From the NCBI GenBank assembly GCA_041752115.1, contig JBGSHS010000179.1, positions 10,383 through 74,382 of the forward strand: a stretch of DNA of 64,000 nt. Direction: 5' to 3'. Below the pieces are notes generated by a model. That model ran no database searches. It had not been told where the DNA came from and saw only the letters and a list, made by a program, of their open reading frames with translations. Below are positions 53,608 to 62,984 of this stretch, one piece after another. Position numbers and translations under genes: made by a program. Source of the stretch: JAJRVM01 sp041752115 (GTDB lineage Bacteria > Planctomycetota > Planctomycetia > Pirellulales > Pirellulaceae). Numbering within the stretch: position 1 is the stretch's first letter; each line of letters starts with the position of its first letter.

Positions 53608-54390
53608 TTAGCCAAAACGCCCCGTGATATAGCCCTCCGTCTGCTTCTCGCGCGGCATCGAGAAGACACGATTCGTCGGGCCGAATTCGATCAGGCGTCC
53701 CTCATAGAAGAAGGCGGTGAAATCGGACACCCGGGACGCCTGCTGCATATTATGCGTCACGATGACGATTGTATAGTCATGGCACAGTTCCGTAATCAGG
53801 TCTTCAATCCGCACGGTGGATCGCGGGTCGAGATTCGATGCCGGCTCGTCCATCAACAGGATCTCGGGACCAACCGCCAGGGCGCGAGCGATGCAGAGCC
53901 GTTGCTGTTGGCCACCGGACAGTTCCAGGGCGCTTCGACCGAGCCGATCCTTGACTTCGTCCCACAACGCCACCTGCCGCAGACTCCGCTCGACAATCTC
54001 CGACAGGTCCTCCCGGCGCCGCACGCCGTGTACGCGCGGCCCATAGGCCACATTCTCGAAGACCGATTTCGGAAATGGTATCGACTGCTGAAACACCATG
54101 CCGACTCTGCGTCGCAGGGCGACCAGATCGCAGGCAGAATCATAGATGTCCTGACCATCGATCCGGACCGTCCCTTCGAGTCGAGTATCCTCCACCAGTT
54201 CGTTCATCCGGTTCAGGATCCGCAGGAACGTCGACTTGCCGCAGGCGGATGGCCCGATCAGTGCAGTCACATGTTGGCAGGGAATGCTCATCGATACGCC
54301 GAACAGCACCTGATGCGGCCCATACCAGAAATCCAGGTCACTCACGACCACCTTGCTGGCCGGAGCTCTCGAGTCGGCGCTGTCTAACAT
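53608..54390 (-). CDS. pstB: Phosphate ABC transporter ATP-binding protein PstB
   Basis: A 260-residue ATPase of the high-affinity phosphate importer. Walker A GPSACGKS is at 46-53, with Q-loop VFQQSIPFP, signature LSGGQQQRL, Walker B ILLMDEP and switch His in VTHNMQQ. The ATG lies inside the end of pstA (7-base overlap), so translation is coupled. Length is typical of the family. Confidence 0.97.
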   Translation of the reverse strand: MLDSADSRAPASKVVVSDLDFWYGPHQVLFGVSMSIPCQHVTALIGPSACGKSTFLRILNRMNELVEDTRLEGTVRIDGQDIYDSACDLVALRRRVGMVFQQSIPFPKSVFENVAYGPRVHGVRRREDLSEIVERSLRQVALWDEVKDRLGRSALELSGGQQQRLCIARALAVGPEILLMDEPASNLDPRSTVRIEDLITELCHDYTIVIVTHNMQQASRVSDFTAFFYEGRLIEFGPTNRVFSMPREKQTEGYITGRFG

Positions 54391-55235
54391 GAGTATCTCT
54401 TTCGCAACTGCGATCTGAGCAGGATCGCGATCAGGCTGAGCGACAAGACGATCGCCAACAACACGACAGCCGTGGCGTACTGCATGGGCCGCAGCTTGGC
54501 CGCCTCCGGATGCTGCATCGCCAGAATATAGAGATGATAGGGGAGCGCCATCACCTGCTCGAAGATCGACCGCGGCATGCTCGGTACGTAAAAGGCGGCC
54601 ACCGTCAACAGAATGGGAGCTGTCTCCCCCGCCGCTCGCCCGATTCCCAGCAGTGCCCCAGACAGCATTCCCGAGAGCGCGTAAGGAAGCACGTTTCTTC
54701 GTATCGTCTGCCATTTCGTCGCTCCCAGAGCCAGACTCGCCTCACGCAAAGACGCCGGAACCGCGCGCAGGGCCTCCTCTCCCGTCACGATGATCGTCGG
54801 CAAGATCAGACAGGCCAGCGTCAGACAGCCGGACAGGATGGAAGCTCCAAAGCCCAGAAACAAGACGAACAACCCCAGTCCGAAGAGTCCGAAGACGATC
54901 GAGGGCACCCCCGCCATGGTGGTAATCGCCAGGCGCGTCAGCCGGACAAAGGGTCCGTCCCCAGCGTATTCGGTCAGATACACGGCGCTGGCCAGCCCCA
55001 GCGGGAGTGCGATGGCAATCGCGCCCAGGACCAGGCTGAAAGTCCCCACCAGCGCTGGCAGGATTCCTCCCTCCGCCCCACCGCGCCGCGGAAAGCTCGT
55101 CAAGAACTCCCAACTGACCGCCGGCAGTCCACGCCAGACAATCACACCGACAATCCCGACCATCGCCAGGACGACGCAGTAAGTCACGGCTCGGATCGCC
55201 CAGAAGGCGATGCGTTCGCGATGCGTTGACTTCAT
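54384..55235 (-). CDS. pstA: Phosphate ABC transporter permease PstA
   Basis: A 283-residue inner-membrane permease with six predicted TM helices. It carries the ABC-permease EAA-type loop ASLREASLALGATKWQTIRR and the family's GRAAGETAPILLTVA segment. I chose ATG 55235, which overlaps the pstC stop as ATGA, over an in-frame start at 55259. It forms the membrane channel with PstC. Confidence 0.96.
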   Translation of the reverse strand: MKSTHRERIAFWAIRAVTYCVVLAMVGIVGVIVWRGLPAVSWEFLTSFPRRGGAEGGILPALVGTFSLVLGAIAIALPLGLASAVYLTEYAGDGPFVRLTRLAITTMAGVPSIVFGLFGLGLFVLFLGFGASILSGCLTLACLILPTIIVTGEEALRAVPASLREASLALGATKWQTIRRNVLPYALSGMLSGALLGIGRAAGETAPILLTVAAFYVPSMPRSIFEQVMALPYHLYILAMQHPEAAKLRPMQYATAVVLLAIVLSLSLIAILLRSQLRKRYSC

Positions 55236-56110
55236 GAGTGACGACGCTGCCTCTTCCAAGCTCGTTGAGCCATCAGGTTCAAACCAAACGTGATGCCCAG
55301 CAGCACCACCCCAATACAGAACAAGGCCCGATAGTGATCACTGCCCAGCGGTACTTCTCCCATTTCCAGCGCAATCGTAGCGGTCATGGTGCGCACTGAC
55401 TCCAACGGATTCACCGTGACCACCGGAGCATTGCCGGTCACCATGATAACGGTCATCGTCTCGCCGATCACGCGTCCCATCGCCAGCACGACGGCCGCCG
55501 TGATCCCGGGCGCCGCGGCCGGGACGGTCACCCGCCATAACGTCTGCAGGCGGCTCGCTCCCACCGCGAGCGACGCCATCTGCAGCGTGCCAGGCACACT
55601 TCGTATGGCATCTTCGGACACCGAAACGACCGTCGGCACCGCCATTAAGGCCAGCAGCAGTGACGCGCTGAGCGCCGACATGCCCGAGACCAGACCGAAA
55701 AACTGTTTCATCCAGGGACTCAGCACCACCAGACCGAAGAACCCTAACACGACCGTCGGAATCGTGGCCAGAACGTCGAACAAGGGGAGCATCACCCGTC
55801 GCTCCCACGGCCTGGCCAGCTCCGCCAGATAAATCGCCGTGCATAAGCCAGAGGGGACGGCAATGGCCAGGGAGGTACAAGTGACAAGCAATGATCCGAC
55901 GATCAACGGCCCCAGACCGAAGTACTCCTTCTGAAAGGAAAGCGGGACCCAGCGATCCCCCCACAGTTCCGACAAGCCGGGGTGCCGCACGAACGGCAAG
56001 GCTTCTTTCCCCAGAAAGATGAAGATCAGCGCAACGATCAGGATGCTGACAGACGTCGCCGCCAACAAAGGCCACCGAATACCTGCCTCGCTTGCCTTGA
56101 ATCGCGACAT
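55232..56110 (-). CDS. pstC: Phosphate ABC transporter permease PstC
   Basis: A 292-residue inner-membrane permease with about six TM helices. The loop GTLQMASLAVGASRLQTLWR and the segment MGRVIGETMTVIMVTGNAP are typical of PstC. The N-terminal periplasmic portion (GLSELWGDRWVP) precedes TM2. It begins six bases after pstS and overlaps pstA by four. Confidence 0.96.
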   Translation of the reverse strand: MSRFKASEAGIRWPLLAATSVSILIVALIFIFLGKEALPFVRHPGLSELWGDRWVPLSFQKEYFGLGPLIVGSLLVTCTSLAIAVPSGLCTAIYLAELARPWERRVMLPLFDVLATIPTVVLGFFGLVVLSPWMKQFFGLVSGMSALSASLLLALMAVPTVVSVSEDAIRSVPGTLQMASLAVGASRLQTLWRVTVPAAAPGITAAVVLAMGRVIGETMTVIMVTGNAPVVTVNPLESVRTMTATIALEMGEVPLGSDHYRALFCIGVVLLGITFGLNLMAQRAWKRQRRHS

Positions 56111-56116
56111 CTGCTG

Positions 56117-57001
56117 CTACTTCACCGCTACAAAACCCGATGCGTGGACGATCTCCTGCCCTTCCTGGCCCCGACAGAACTCAATGAATGTGGCCACTAA
56201 ACCGTGCGGCTCATCCGCCGTGTATAACTGCAGCGGCCGAGCAATCGAGTATTCTCCCGACTCGACCGATGCAACCGTCGGCTTGATGGCCGGCTGATCG
56301 GCCGCCGACCGAATCCCCAATACCTTCACGCCCCCGGCCGACTCGACGACATAGCCGAGACCAACATAGCCGATGGCCCCCTCATCCTCCGCTACCGATT
56401 GGACGATCGCCGAAGTCGCCGGCAACATGCGAGCGTCGGCTCGATAGTCCCGCTTGCGCAAGACGTGCTCCTGGAAATAGACGAACGTGCCTGAACTGCT
56501 GTCGCGTGAATAGACGACCATCGGTCGATCGGCACCCCCCACCTGGTTCCAGTTATCGTAGGCTCCAGTGTAGATCTTGCGCAGCTGCTCAATGCTCAAC
56601 TGGTCCACCACATTGGATGGGTGCACGATGAGTGCAATGCCGTCACGTGCCACCAGGGAACGAACTGGAGCAAGACCTTTGCCGCGGGCTAGTTGGGTCT
56701 CGGAAGGCATCATCTCGCGCGACGCTGCACAGATGTCGGTGGTGCCGTTCAGAAGCGCGGCGAAACCGGTCCCCGACCCGCCTCCCGTCACCGAGATCTC
56801 CGTCCGCGGATGCTCCTGCATGAAGGCCTCCGCCCAGGCGCTGACCAGATGGACCATGGTGTCTGAGCCCTTGATCGTCAACGCCGCCGGTGTACCCGCC
56901 TCGCCCGTCCCCCGGCCACGCGGATTGCACGAGCTGATCGTCAACAGAATGGCTCCTGCAGCGACGACTCCTCTCCATAGCTTGGGGGGTAACTCGGGCA
57001 T
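56117..57001 (-). CDS. pstS: Phosphate-binding lipoprotein PstS
   Basis: A 294-residue periplasmic binding component. The leader ends in the lipobox ISSC (about residues 22-25), so it is probably lipid-anchored. The type-II binding-protein fold shows phosphate-contacting loops KGSDTMVHL, GGGSGTGFAALLNGTTDI and SRDSSSGTFVYFQEHVL. ATG 57001 is used although no strong ribosome site precedes it; longer frames upstream are non-coding. A candidate Pho box lies about 190 bases upstream. Confidence 0.94.
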   Translation of the reverse strand: MPELPPKLWRGVVAAGAILLTISSCNPRGRGTGEAGTPAALTIKGSDTMVHLVSAWAEAFMQEHPRTEISVTGGGSGTGFAALLNGTTDICAASREMMPSETQLARGKGLAPVRSLVARDGIALIVHPSNVVDQLSIEQLRKIYTGAYDNWNQVGGADRPMVVYSRDSSSGTFVYFQEHVLRKRDYRADARMLPATSAIVQSVAEDEGAIGYVGLGYVVESAGGVKVLGIRSAADQPAIKPTVASVESGEYSIARPLQLYTADEPHGLVATFIEFCRGQEGQEIVHASGFVAVK

Positions 57002-57188
57002 GTGATGTATGTGATGTGTGGGATCGTGAGCGACAGGATGCAGGGACGGCGTTCGACGCGGTGCGGGATCTCTCGACCGTCCGCTCGACGGTGGTCGATA
57101 TTCGCGCAGCGGACCGGCGCGTTCAGCGAGCGAAGACCTGCCAACACGCCTCCGACCGTCCCAGACCAACCCGTATGCTAGCGCTCCA

Positions 57189-57217
57189 AAGTTAAGATTC
57201 TGTGAGTATTGTGTGAA
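57189..57217 (-). promoter_or_regulatory. Candidate Pho box upstream of pstS
   Basis: Read on the minus strand, three heptamers TTCACAC, CTCACAG and TTAACTT follow each other with exactly four A/T-rich bases between them. This is the 11-bp periodicity of PhoB/PhoP binding sites. It lies between the phoR stop and the pstS start, where an internal phosphate-starvation promoter would be expected. No clear -10 element was confirmed. Confidence 0.55.
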
Positions 57218-57240
57218 TATTCCACAAACCGCCGTGTGAG

Positions 57241-59013
57241 TCACGGTGCCGGCAGGCAGATGGAGAACGTGCTTCCCCGATCGGGGGCGCTGTGCACCTT
57301 CACCTGCCCGTGATGGGCTTGTGCGATGTGCTTGACGATGGCCAGCCCCAAACCGGTTCCGCCGAGTTTGCGGCTGCGTGACTTGTCCACTCGGTAAAAG
57401 CGCTCGAACAGCCGAGGCAAGTGCTGCTGCTCGATGCCACACCCTTGGTCGCGTACGCGAATGACCACCTCGCGGTCCGACGCCTCCGCATCGACCCAAA
57501 CCGTGCTCCCCGCCGGACTGTATTTGCAGGCGTTGTCAATCAGGTTCACAATGGCCTGCTCCAACAAAGGGGCGTTGATGCGCGTTTCCAGCGTCTCTTC
57601 GCAGGACAACTCGATACGCACACCACACGACTCGGCCTTCGTCGCCGAGGCCTCGATCGCCAGCTGCAGGACCGGTCGAATCGCACCCTGCTGGAGCGGG
57701 ATCTCCGCCCGCTCGGCTTTCTGCTCCACCCGCGACAGTTCGAGCAAGTCATCGATAATCGCATTGAGCCGTTCGCTCTGATTGGCCACAATCCGCAAGA
57801 ACCGCTCCGCATCCTCCGGGTCATTCAGGGCACCGTCCAGCAGAGTCTCGACATACCCTTTGATCGACGTAATGGGTGTTTTCAACTCGTGCGACACGTT
57901 GGCCACAAAATCGCGGCGGACATTTTCCAGCCGCTTGATCTGCGTGACGTCATAAAGCACCACCAATGCGCCAATCAACCGCTGCTGCGCGTCACGCAGC
58001 ACGGCTCCCTGGACGTGCAGGTGCTTCTCCTGGTCCGTGAAGAGTGCGAATTCGTCCGCCATCGACTGCTGCCGAGTCAACACTTCATCGACCAGAACCT
58101 GCAACTGGGGACTGCGGATCGTTTCTTCCAGCGTCCTCCCATGGCACAACTCGGCACTCACCCCAAACAAATCTGCCGCCGACCCGTTCATGCTCAGCAC
58201 ACGTTTGTCGCCGTCAACCGCCAGCACCCCCTCGACCATGCTGGCCAGAATCGCTTCCAGTTCGTTGCGTTGCCGAACGGCGGTGCTGATGCGATCGTTC
58301 AGCTGCGCCGCCATCTGATTCATGGCAGCAGCCAATGATGCGATCTCCAACGTATCGGCCGACGACAGCTTGTGGGTGAGATCGCCGCGAGCGAAGCGTT
58401 CGGCCCCTGCCCGAAGTCGTTCCAGCGGCCGTGAAATCCAGCGAGCTACGAGCATGGCGATGAGCGCTGCGACGATGGCCACCACCAGCACGCCCACGGC
58501 AATCCGGCGATAGATCTCTCGCAAATCGCTCTCCACCGCGGTCAGTGGCACGGCGGTGCGCACCGCCCCCAGCAGTTGCGCGCCATCACGCATCGGTATC
58601 GCCACGTACGACATGTTCTCGTTGAGCGTGTGGCTGAACCGAATCGATTTCCCGGTGCTTCCCGCCAACGCGGTAATGATCTCGTCGCGATCACCGTGAT
58701 TGTCCATCAACTCAGGCGATTCCTCCGAATCGCCGATGACCTGCCCCGACGCCAGCACGACCGTGATGCGCGTCGCCGATCGTTCGCCCCACTGCCGGCA
58801 TAGCTGCTGCACCTGCCGATAGTCGTTCGCCGCTGCCAGTTGAGCGAGTCGCTCTTCAATCAGCGATGCCCTGGCAGCCAGGTCGATCTCGACTTGTGCG
58901 ATGTGACTGTCTTTCAATGCGCTGGTGGTATTCCACGTGACAGCCAGAATGGCCAGAAGAGTGATACCAAGGTAGGTCGGAAAAAGTCGCCACAGCAGGC
59001 GCTTGGGGTGCAT
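57241..59013 (-). CDS. phoR: Phosphate-regulon sensor histidine kinase PhoR
   Basis: A 590-residue membrane kinase. Domains in order: TM1 (9-29), extracytoplasmic sensor of about 140 residues, TM2 (171-192), HAMP (193-245), PAS (250-355), HisKA with phospho-acceptor His375 (ANVSHELKTPITSIKGYVE), and HATPase with N box NLIDNACKYS, G1 DQGCGI and G2 GGTGLGLAIV. The large periplasmic domain is longer than in E. coli PhoR and resembles PhoR/ResE-type kinases. ATG 59013, with AAGGA upstream, lies 4 bases after the phoB stop. The position within the pst operon supports phosphate sensing through PstSCAB/PhoU. Confidence 0.93.
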   Translation of the reverse strand: MHPKRLLWRLFPTYLGITLLAILAVTWNTTSALKDSHIAQVEIDLAARASLIEERLAQLAAANDYRQVQQLCRQWGERSATRITVVLASGQVIGDSEESPELMDNHGDRDEIITALAGSTGKSIRFSHTLNENMSYVAIPMRDGAQLLGAVRTAVPLTAVESDLREIYRRIAVGVLVVAIVAALIAMLVARWISRPLERLRAGAERFARGDLTHKLSSADTLEIASLAAAMNQMAAQLNDRISTAVRQRNELEAILASMVEGVLAVDGDKRVLSMNGSAADLFGVSAELCHGRTLEETIRSPQLQVLVDEVLTRQQSMADEFALFTDQEKHLHVQGAVLRDAQQRLIGALVVLYDVTQIKRLENVRRDFVANVSHELKTPITSIKGYVETLLDGALNDPEDAERFLRIVANQSERLNAIIDDLLELSRVEQKAERAEIPLQQGAIRPVLQLAIEASATKAESCGVRIELSCEETLETRINAPLLEQAIVNLIDNACKYSPAGSTVWVDAEASDREVVIRVRDQGCGIEQQHLPRLFERFYRVDKSRSRKLGGTGLGLAIVKHIAQAHHGQVKVHSAPDRGSTFSICLPAP

Positions 59014-59017
59014 GAAC

Positions 59018-59704
59018 TCATTCCTTGAACCGGTAGCCAACACCGCGCACCGTTTCAATCCACTGGCTGGCATCCCCCAGTTTCTTGCGGAGTCCGACAA
59101 TGTGCACATCAACACTCCGCTCCGTCACAACAAGCTCACCGCCGTGCACGGAATCGGCGATCTGGCTTCGCGTAAAGACCCATCCGGGCCGCATCGCCAG
59201 TGTCTGCAGGACGCGAAACTCCGTCGGCGTCAAGCTGATCTGTTGCTCGTCCACCAACACCTCGTGTCGCCCAGGATGGATCAGTATGTTATGCGTGCGG
59301 ATCACCGTCATCTCGGTCGGACGCTGGGTCGTGCTGCGCCGCAGTGCAGCCCGGATGCGCGCGGTCAATACACGCGGACTGAACGGCTTGGTAATGTAGT
59401 CGTCCGCCCCCAACTCCAGTCCCGTGACGACGTCGGCCTCTTCCCCCTTGGCCGTCAGCACCACCACCGGTATGTCGCGTGTCGACGGCTCGCTCTTGAG
59501 TGCCCGACAGACCTCCAGACCGTCCACCCCGGGCAGCATCAGATCGAGCACCACCAGATCGGGACGCTCGCGCGGAATCTTGCGCAAAGCCTCTTCGCCC
59601 GAATCACTGCAATAGACGATGAACCCTTCCTTCGTCAAATTGTAACGAACCAGCTCCTGAATCTCTTCTTCATCTTCCACGATGAATATTCGTTTCCGAG
59701 CCAT
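59018..59704 (-). CDS. phoB: Phosphate-regulon response regulator (PhoB/PhoP, OmpR family)
   Basis: A 228-residue regulator. Receiver residues are E10-D11-E12, phospho-acceptor D54 (VVLDLMLPGVDG), T84 and K106 (YITKPF). The C-terminal winged helix (about 130-225: LTPTEFRVLQTLAMRPGWVF, then TERSVDVHIVGLRKKLG) is of the OmpR/PhoB type. GAGGGACA precedes ATG 59704. It is first in the phoB-phoR-pstSCAB-phoU unit and probably activates it. Confidence 0.94.
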   Translation of the reverse strand: MARKRIFIVEDEEEIQELVRYNLTKEGFIVYCSDSGEEALRKIPRERPDLVVLDLMLPGVDGLEVCRALKSEPSTRDIPVVVLTAKGEEADVVTGLELGADDYITKPFSPRVLTARIRAALRRSTTQRPTEMTVIRTHNILIHPGRHEVLVDEQQISLTPTEFRVLQTLAMRPGWVFTRSQIADSVHGGELVVTERSVDVHIVGLRKKLGDASQWIETVRGVGYRFKE

Positions 59705-60360
59705 TGTCCCTCGCCATGTGATGAGTGCCAGATGCGACGTCACTCGAGCGCAGACCGAAATCCAACGAGTGTGTTAACACATTCCATTGCGGATTATCAA
59801 TCCCTTCGCCCCGCAGCTGTCCAACCAGACTAGTGTCCACCGGGCCAGGACGAAAGCTGCCTAACCGTTTTCTAACAAAGACTTTAGAGAATCCTGGCAA
59901 ACCCCTCGCATGGCTTGGTTCCACCGGCTGATTTTGATTGCCACCGAGCCCCTTTCACTCGTCCAGGCGTCCCAGCTCACGAAGGCCCCACGCTGCGGGC
60001 CACTGGCGGGCGCTCCAGCCCACCGGCAGGCGTTTCAGCCTGCGTCCCGTGACGGACCAGGATTCCCGTTCGGGGACTGCGCCAGAGTCGGCTCACCATG
60101 TTGTCCCCGTGAGCAGCAGGAACTACTATGGCGGCAACCCGTCGGGCTCCCGCGGGGTTGACCGTCAAGCGGGTCATGCACAGGTGAAAGGATCGAGATC
60201 TCATCGTGTCCCGGGACACAGCATTCGGGGATCTCGGGGCAAAGCGTCTCGACTGCGGCGTGCAGGTAGATGACAGGACACTCGATACCGTCTTCAAGGG
60301 AACGGGGTGTTCTGGAACGGTCCACGGTAATTCGACATGTGACATTCTTTGAGGGCTTCC
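59705..60360. other. Divergent intergenic region between phoB and the PhoPQ-related gene
   Basis: About 655 bases that must hold promoters for both transcription units. It contains the palindrome at 59767 and GC-rich short repeats (GGCGCTCCAGCCCACCGGCA near 60008). No gene was recognised. Confidence 0.45.
59767..59784. promoter_or_regulatory. Palindromic operator candidate upstream of phoB
   Basis: TGTGTTAACACA (59770-59781) is a perfect 12-bp palindrome and extends to 18 bases with one mismatched pair. It is 66 bases upstream of the phoB start and in an A/T-richer patch. It could be a regulator site; TTAACACA also resembles a Pho-box half-site. No binding protein can be assigned. Confidence 0.4.
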
Positions 60361-61770
60361 ATGAGTTGCAGCACACAACGGCAAGACGGCTTTCGCGTTC
60401 CGTGCTTCCTGGCAGGACTGATTCTGATGACTGGTGTGGCTGACCGATTAGTGGCAGAGGAAACCGCACTCGACAAGTACGTCGCCGCGCCAGATGCGAG
60501 TTACCGCTGGAAACTCGTCAACACGGTCCACTCGCCCGGATTGACCACGTTTATCGTCGACATGACATCACAGACCTGGCGAACCGCCGACGAAGTGAAT
60601 CGCACGCTCTGGCAGCACTGGTTGATCATTGCCAAACCCGACCAGGTGCAGTCTGAAACAGCTCTGTTGTTCATCAGTGGTGGCAAAAACGGCGGCGATC
60701 CACCCGATCACGCCGATGAGAAGATCGCCCAACTGGCGCTCGGGTCGCAATCGGTCGTGGCGGGACTCATGATGGTCCCCAACCAGCCATTGATCTTCCA
60801 CGGTGATGGCCGACCGCGTGTGGAAGACGACTTGGTCAGTTACACGTGGGTCCAGTACTTCAAGACGGGAGACCCCACCTGGCCGGCTCGAAACCCGATG
60901 GTCAAGAGCGCAGTTCGTGCCATGGACACCATTACCGCGTTGCTGGCTGGCGAGGAAGGGGGCCACCTGACGGTCGACAAGTTCGTGGTCGCCGGCGGAT
61001 CGAAGCGGGGCTGGACCACCTGGCTGACCGGGGCGATAGACCGGCGTGTGGTCGCCATCGCGCCGATCGTGATCGATGTGCTGAACGTGGAGAAGTCCAT
61101 GCGTCACCATTATGCCGCCTACGGCTTCTGGGCTCCCTCCGTGGGCGACTATACCGAACAGAAGATTTTCCAGCACATGGGCACGCCCGAAATGGCCCAA
61201 CTGCAGCGACTGGTCGACCCCTACTTCTATCGAGATCGGCTAACCATGCCGAAGTTCATCCTTAACGCCTCTGGAGATCAGTTCTTTCTCCCTGATTCGT
61301 CACAGTTCTATTTCGACGATCTGGTGGGTGAGAAGTACCTCTGCTACGTTCCCAACGCCGACCACTCGATGAAGGACACCCCCGCGTTGCAGAGCCTGTT
61401 GGCGTTCTATCTGACGGTGCTGCGTCCCAAGCCGCGACCCGAATTCACCTGGAATGTACAGCCCGATGGCTCACTGCAGGTCGTCACCACGACCGCACCC
61501 CAAGTCGTCCGGCTCTGGCAGGCCACCAACCCGGACGCGCGCGATTTTCGCGTGGAATCGCTGGGCAGGAAGTACACGTCTTCGGTGCTGGAGGATCGAG
61601 GCAACGGCATCTATCAGGCTCGCGTTCCCGCTCCGGCCAAAGGCTGGACCGCGTTCTTCATCGAACTGACGTTTGACATTGGCGAGCGTTTTCCGTTCAT
61701 AGCGACAACCAGCGTCCAGGTGGTCCCGGACGTTTTGCCGTTTGCCGACAAAGATCCCCTGGCCGAATAG
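60361..61770 (+). CDS. Exported PhoPQ-activated pathogenicity-related family protein
   Basis: A 469-residue secreted protein of the PhoPQ_related (PqaA-like) alpha/beta-hydrolase family. A signal peptide (to about residue 32, LVAEE) is followed by ALDKYVAAPDASYRW, HWLIIAKPD and LLFISGGKNGG. The nucleophile region is VVAGGSKRGWTTWL, with candidate acid NASGDQFFLPDSS and His in PNADHSMKD. The name comes from a Salmonella gene under PhoP/PhoQ control; the enzymatic role is unsettled. The start is ATG 60361 with GAGGG upstream. It is transcribed away from phoB. Confidence 0.92.
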   Translation: MSCSTQRQDGFRVPCFLAGLILMTGVADRLVAEETALDKYVAAPDASYRWKLVNTVHSPGLTTFIVDMTSQTWRTADEVNRTLWQHWLIIAKPDQVQSETALLFISGGKNGGDPPDHADEKIAQLALGSQSVVAGLMMVPNQPLIFHGDGRPRVEDDLVSYTWVQYFKTGDPTWPARNPMVKSAVRAMDTITALLAGEEGGHLTVDKFVVAGGSKRGWTTWLTGAIDRRVVAIAPIVIDVLNVEKSMRHHYAAYGFWAPSVGDYTEQKIFQHMGTPEMAQLQRLVDPYFYRDRLTMPKFILNASGDQFFLPDSSQFYFDDLVGEKYLCYVPNADHSMKDTPALQSLLAFYLTVLRPKPRPEFTWNVQPDGSLQVVTTTAPQVVRLWQATNPDARDFRVESLGRKYTSSVLEDRGNGIYQARVPAPAKGWTAFFIELTFDIGERFPFIATTSVQVVPDVLPFADKDPLAE

Positions 61771-62449
61771 GCGCCATCACCACGGGATCGCGGGAAAGGT
61801 TTTCTCCGTGGCGGCAGACACCGTCGCCGGATGGCGGGCGGATTCGCCGCTCTGCGCGAGCGTGGTTACAAGAGAAATGCCGAAATTATTGTTCCTCATG
61901 CGCGGTGCGTGATTCATGCTTCCGGCCGCGCTGACCACCGATGATTCGGCCTGCACCCCCGCACCTCCCCGCTCGCCGCGAGCTGGGCCGCGTCGCCCCG
62001 TCGATTCTAGCAGGCAGTCGGTACTTCGCACGCAGGCTCTTCGTCGGACAGATTGCCAAACGCCGCGGGCCATCCTGTCCGGACTATTTGGCACGTGCAC
62101 GCATCCGCCAGTGCCCGCACCCGATACCTGAGCTCTGTCGCGGGCGCGATTTCCTGGTGGAGCGATCTCGGCAGGTGGCCCGACAACCTCCAGCCCGCCA
62201 TTTCGAGGCCTTATCGACTGCCGATCTTCCGCGTTATTCCGCACAGGCGGCCACTCAGTGCCATTTCCACTCGCCCAACGACATCATGCTCGTTTTGGCA
62301 CACCGCTTGCTTCTCAACAAATACCGTCTGGCTGGCTCGGTGCAACGAGCGACACTCTTTGCCAGAACGACGAGAACACTGAAACGACCAACAGCTCGGC
62401 TCGAAGCGAGCAATGAAACGACGCATGAACACCGACAGGAGAAAACACA
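61771..62449. other. Intergenic region with repeat fragment and hsp20 promoter
   Basis: About 680 bases. The first part holds a CTCTGCGCGAGCGTGGTTAC fragment (about 61850-61870) shared with 22130 and 43871. The later part holds the sigma-54-type promoter at 62296. Frames between are not credible genes. Confidence 0.5.
62296..62310 (+). promoter_or_regulatory. Sigma-54 (-24/-12) promoter candidate for hsp20
   Basis: TGGCACACCGCTTGC matches the RpoN consensus TGGCAC-N5-TTGC exactly, with ten bases between the invariant GG and GC. It is 139 bases upstream of the first hsp20 start. A second such site precedes dnaK. Confidence 0.68.
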
Positions 62450-62896
62450 ATGGTAGGTTCACGATGGCAAGCGTTTGGTTTGACGACTCCCGATTGGTCT
62501 CGCCTGCAGAACGAGGTGGAGAAGGCTTTTGAGCGATTCGGCCGCACTCCGTTCGGCTTGAGTCAAGGCACTTACCCCGCATTGAATTTGTGGGAGGAAG
62601 AGCACCAGCTGCACGTGGAAGCGGAATTGCCCGGACTGGAACTCGAGGACCTCGAGATTTACGTGAACAACGACAACCAGTTGACGATCAAGGGACAACG
62701 GAAGCAGCCCGAACTGCCGCAGGGATTGTGGCATCGTCAGGAGCGTGGGTACGGCAGTTTTTCCCGTACTCTGGAACTTCCCACCCTGGTTGATCCCGCC
62801 AACGTAACGGCCAGTTTCAAGCATGGCATACTGCACATCACGCTCCCCAAGAAGGAAGCGGTGAAGCCGCGCCGAATTGAAGTGAAGGCCGAGTAG
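62450..62896 (+). CDS. Small heat shock protein, Hsp20/alpha-crystallin family
   Basis: A 148-residue ATP-independent holdase that binds unfolding proteins for later refolding by DnaK. The alpha-crystallin domain (about 44-142) shows PALNLWEEEHQLHVEAELPG, LTIKGQRK and the C-terminal strand FKHGILHITLPKKEAVKPRR. AGGAG eight bases upstream of ATG 62450 supports the start. It heads a co-directional hsp20-hsp20-dnaK cluster. Confidence 0.95.
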   Translation: MVGSRWQAFGLTTPDWSRLQNEVEKAFERFGRTPFGLSQGTYPALNLWEEEHQLHVEAELPGLELEDLEIYVNNDNQLTIKGQRKQPELPQGLWHRQERGYGSFSRTLELPTLVDPANVTASFKHGILHITLPKKEAVKPRRIEVKAE

Positions 62897-62984
62897 CAAT
62901 CGGCGGAGTGGTCCCGCGCGGGAGCACTTCTCCACCATACACACCCGATCAGAACAAAACAGATCAGAGCAAAGGATTAAGAGA

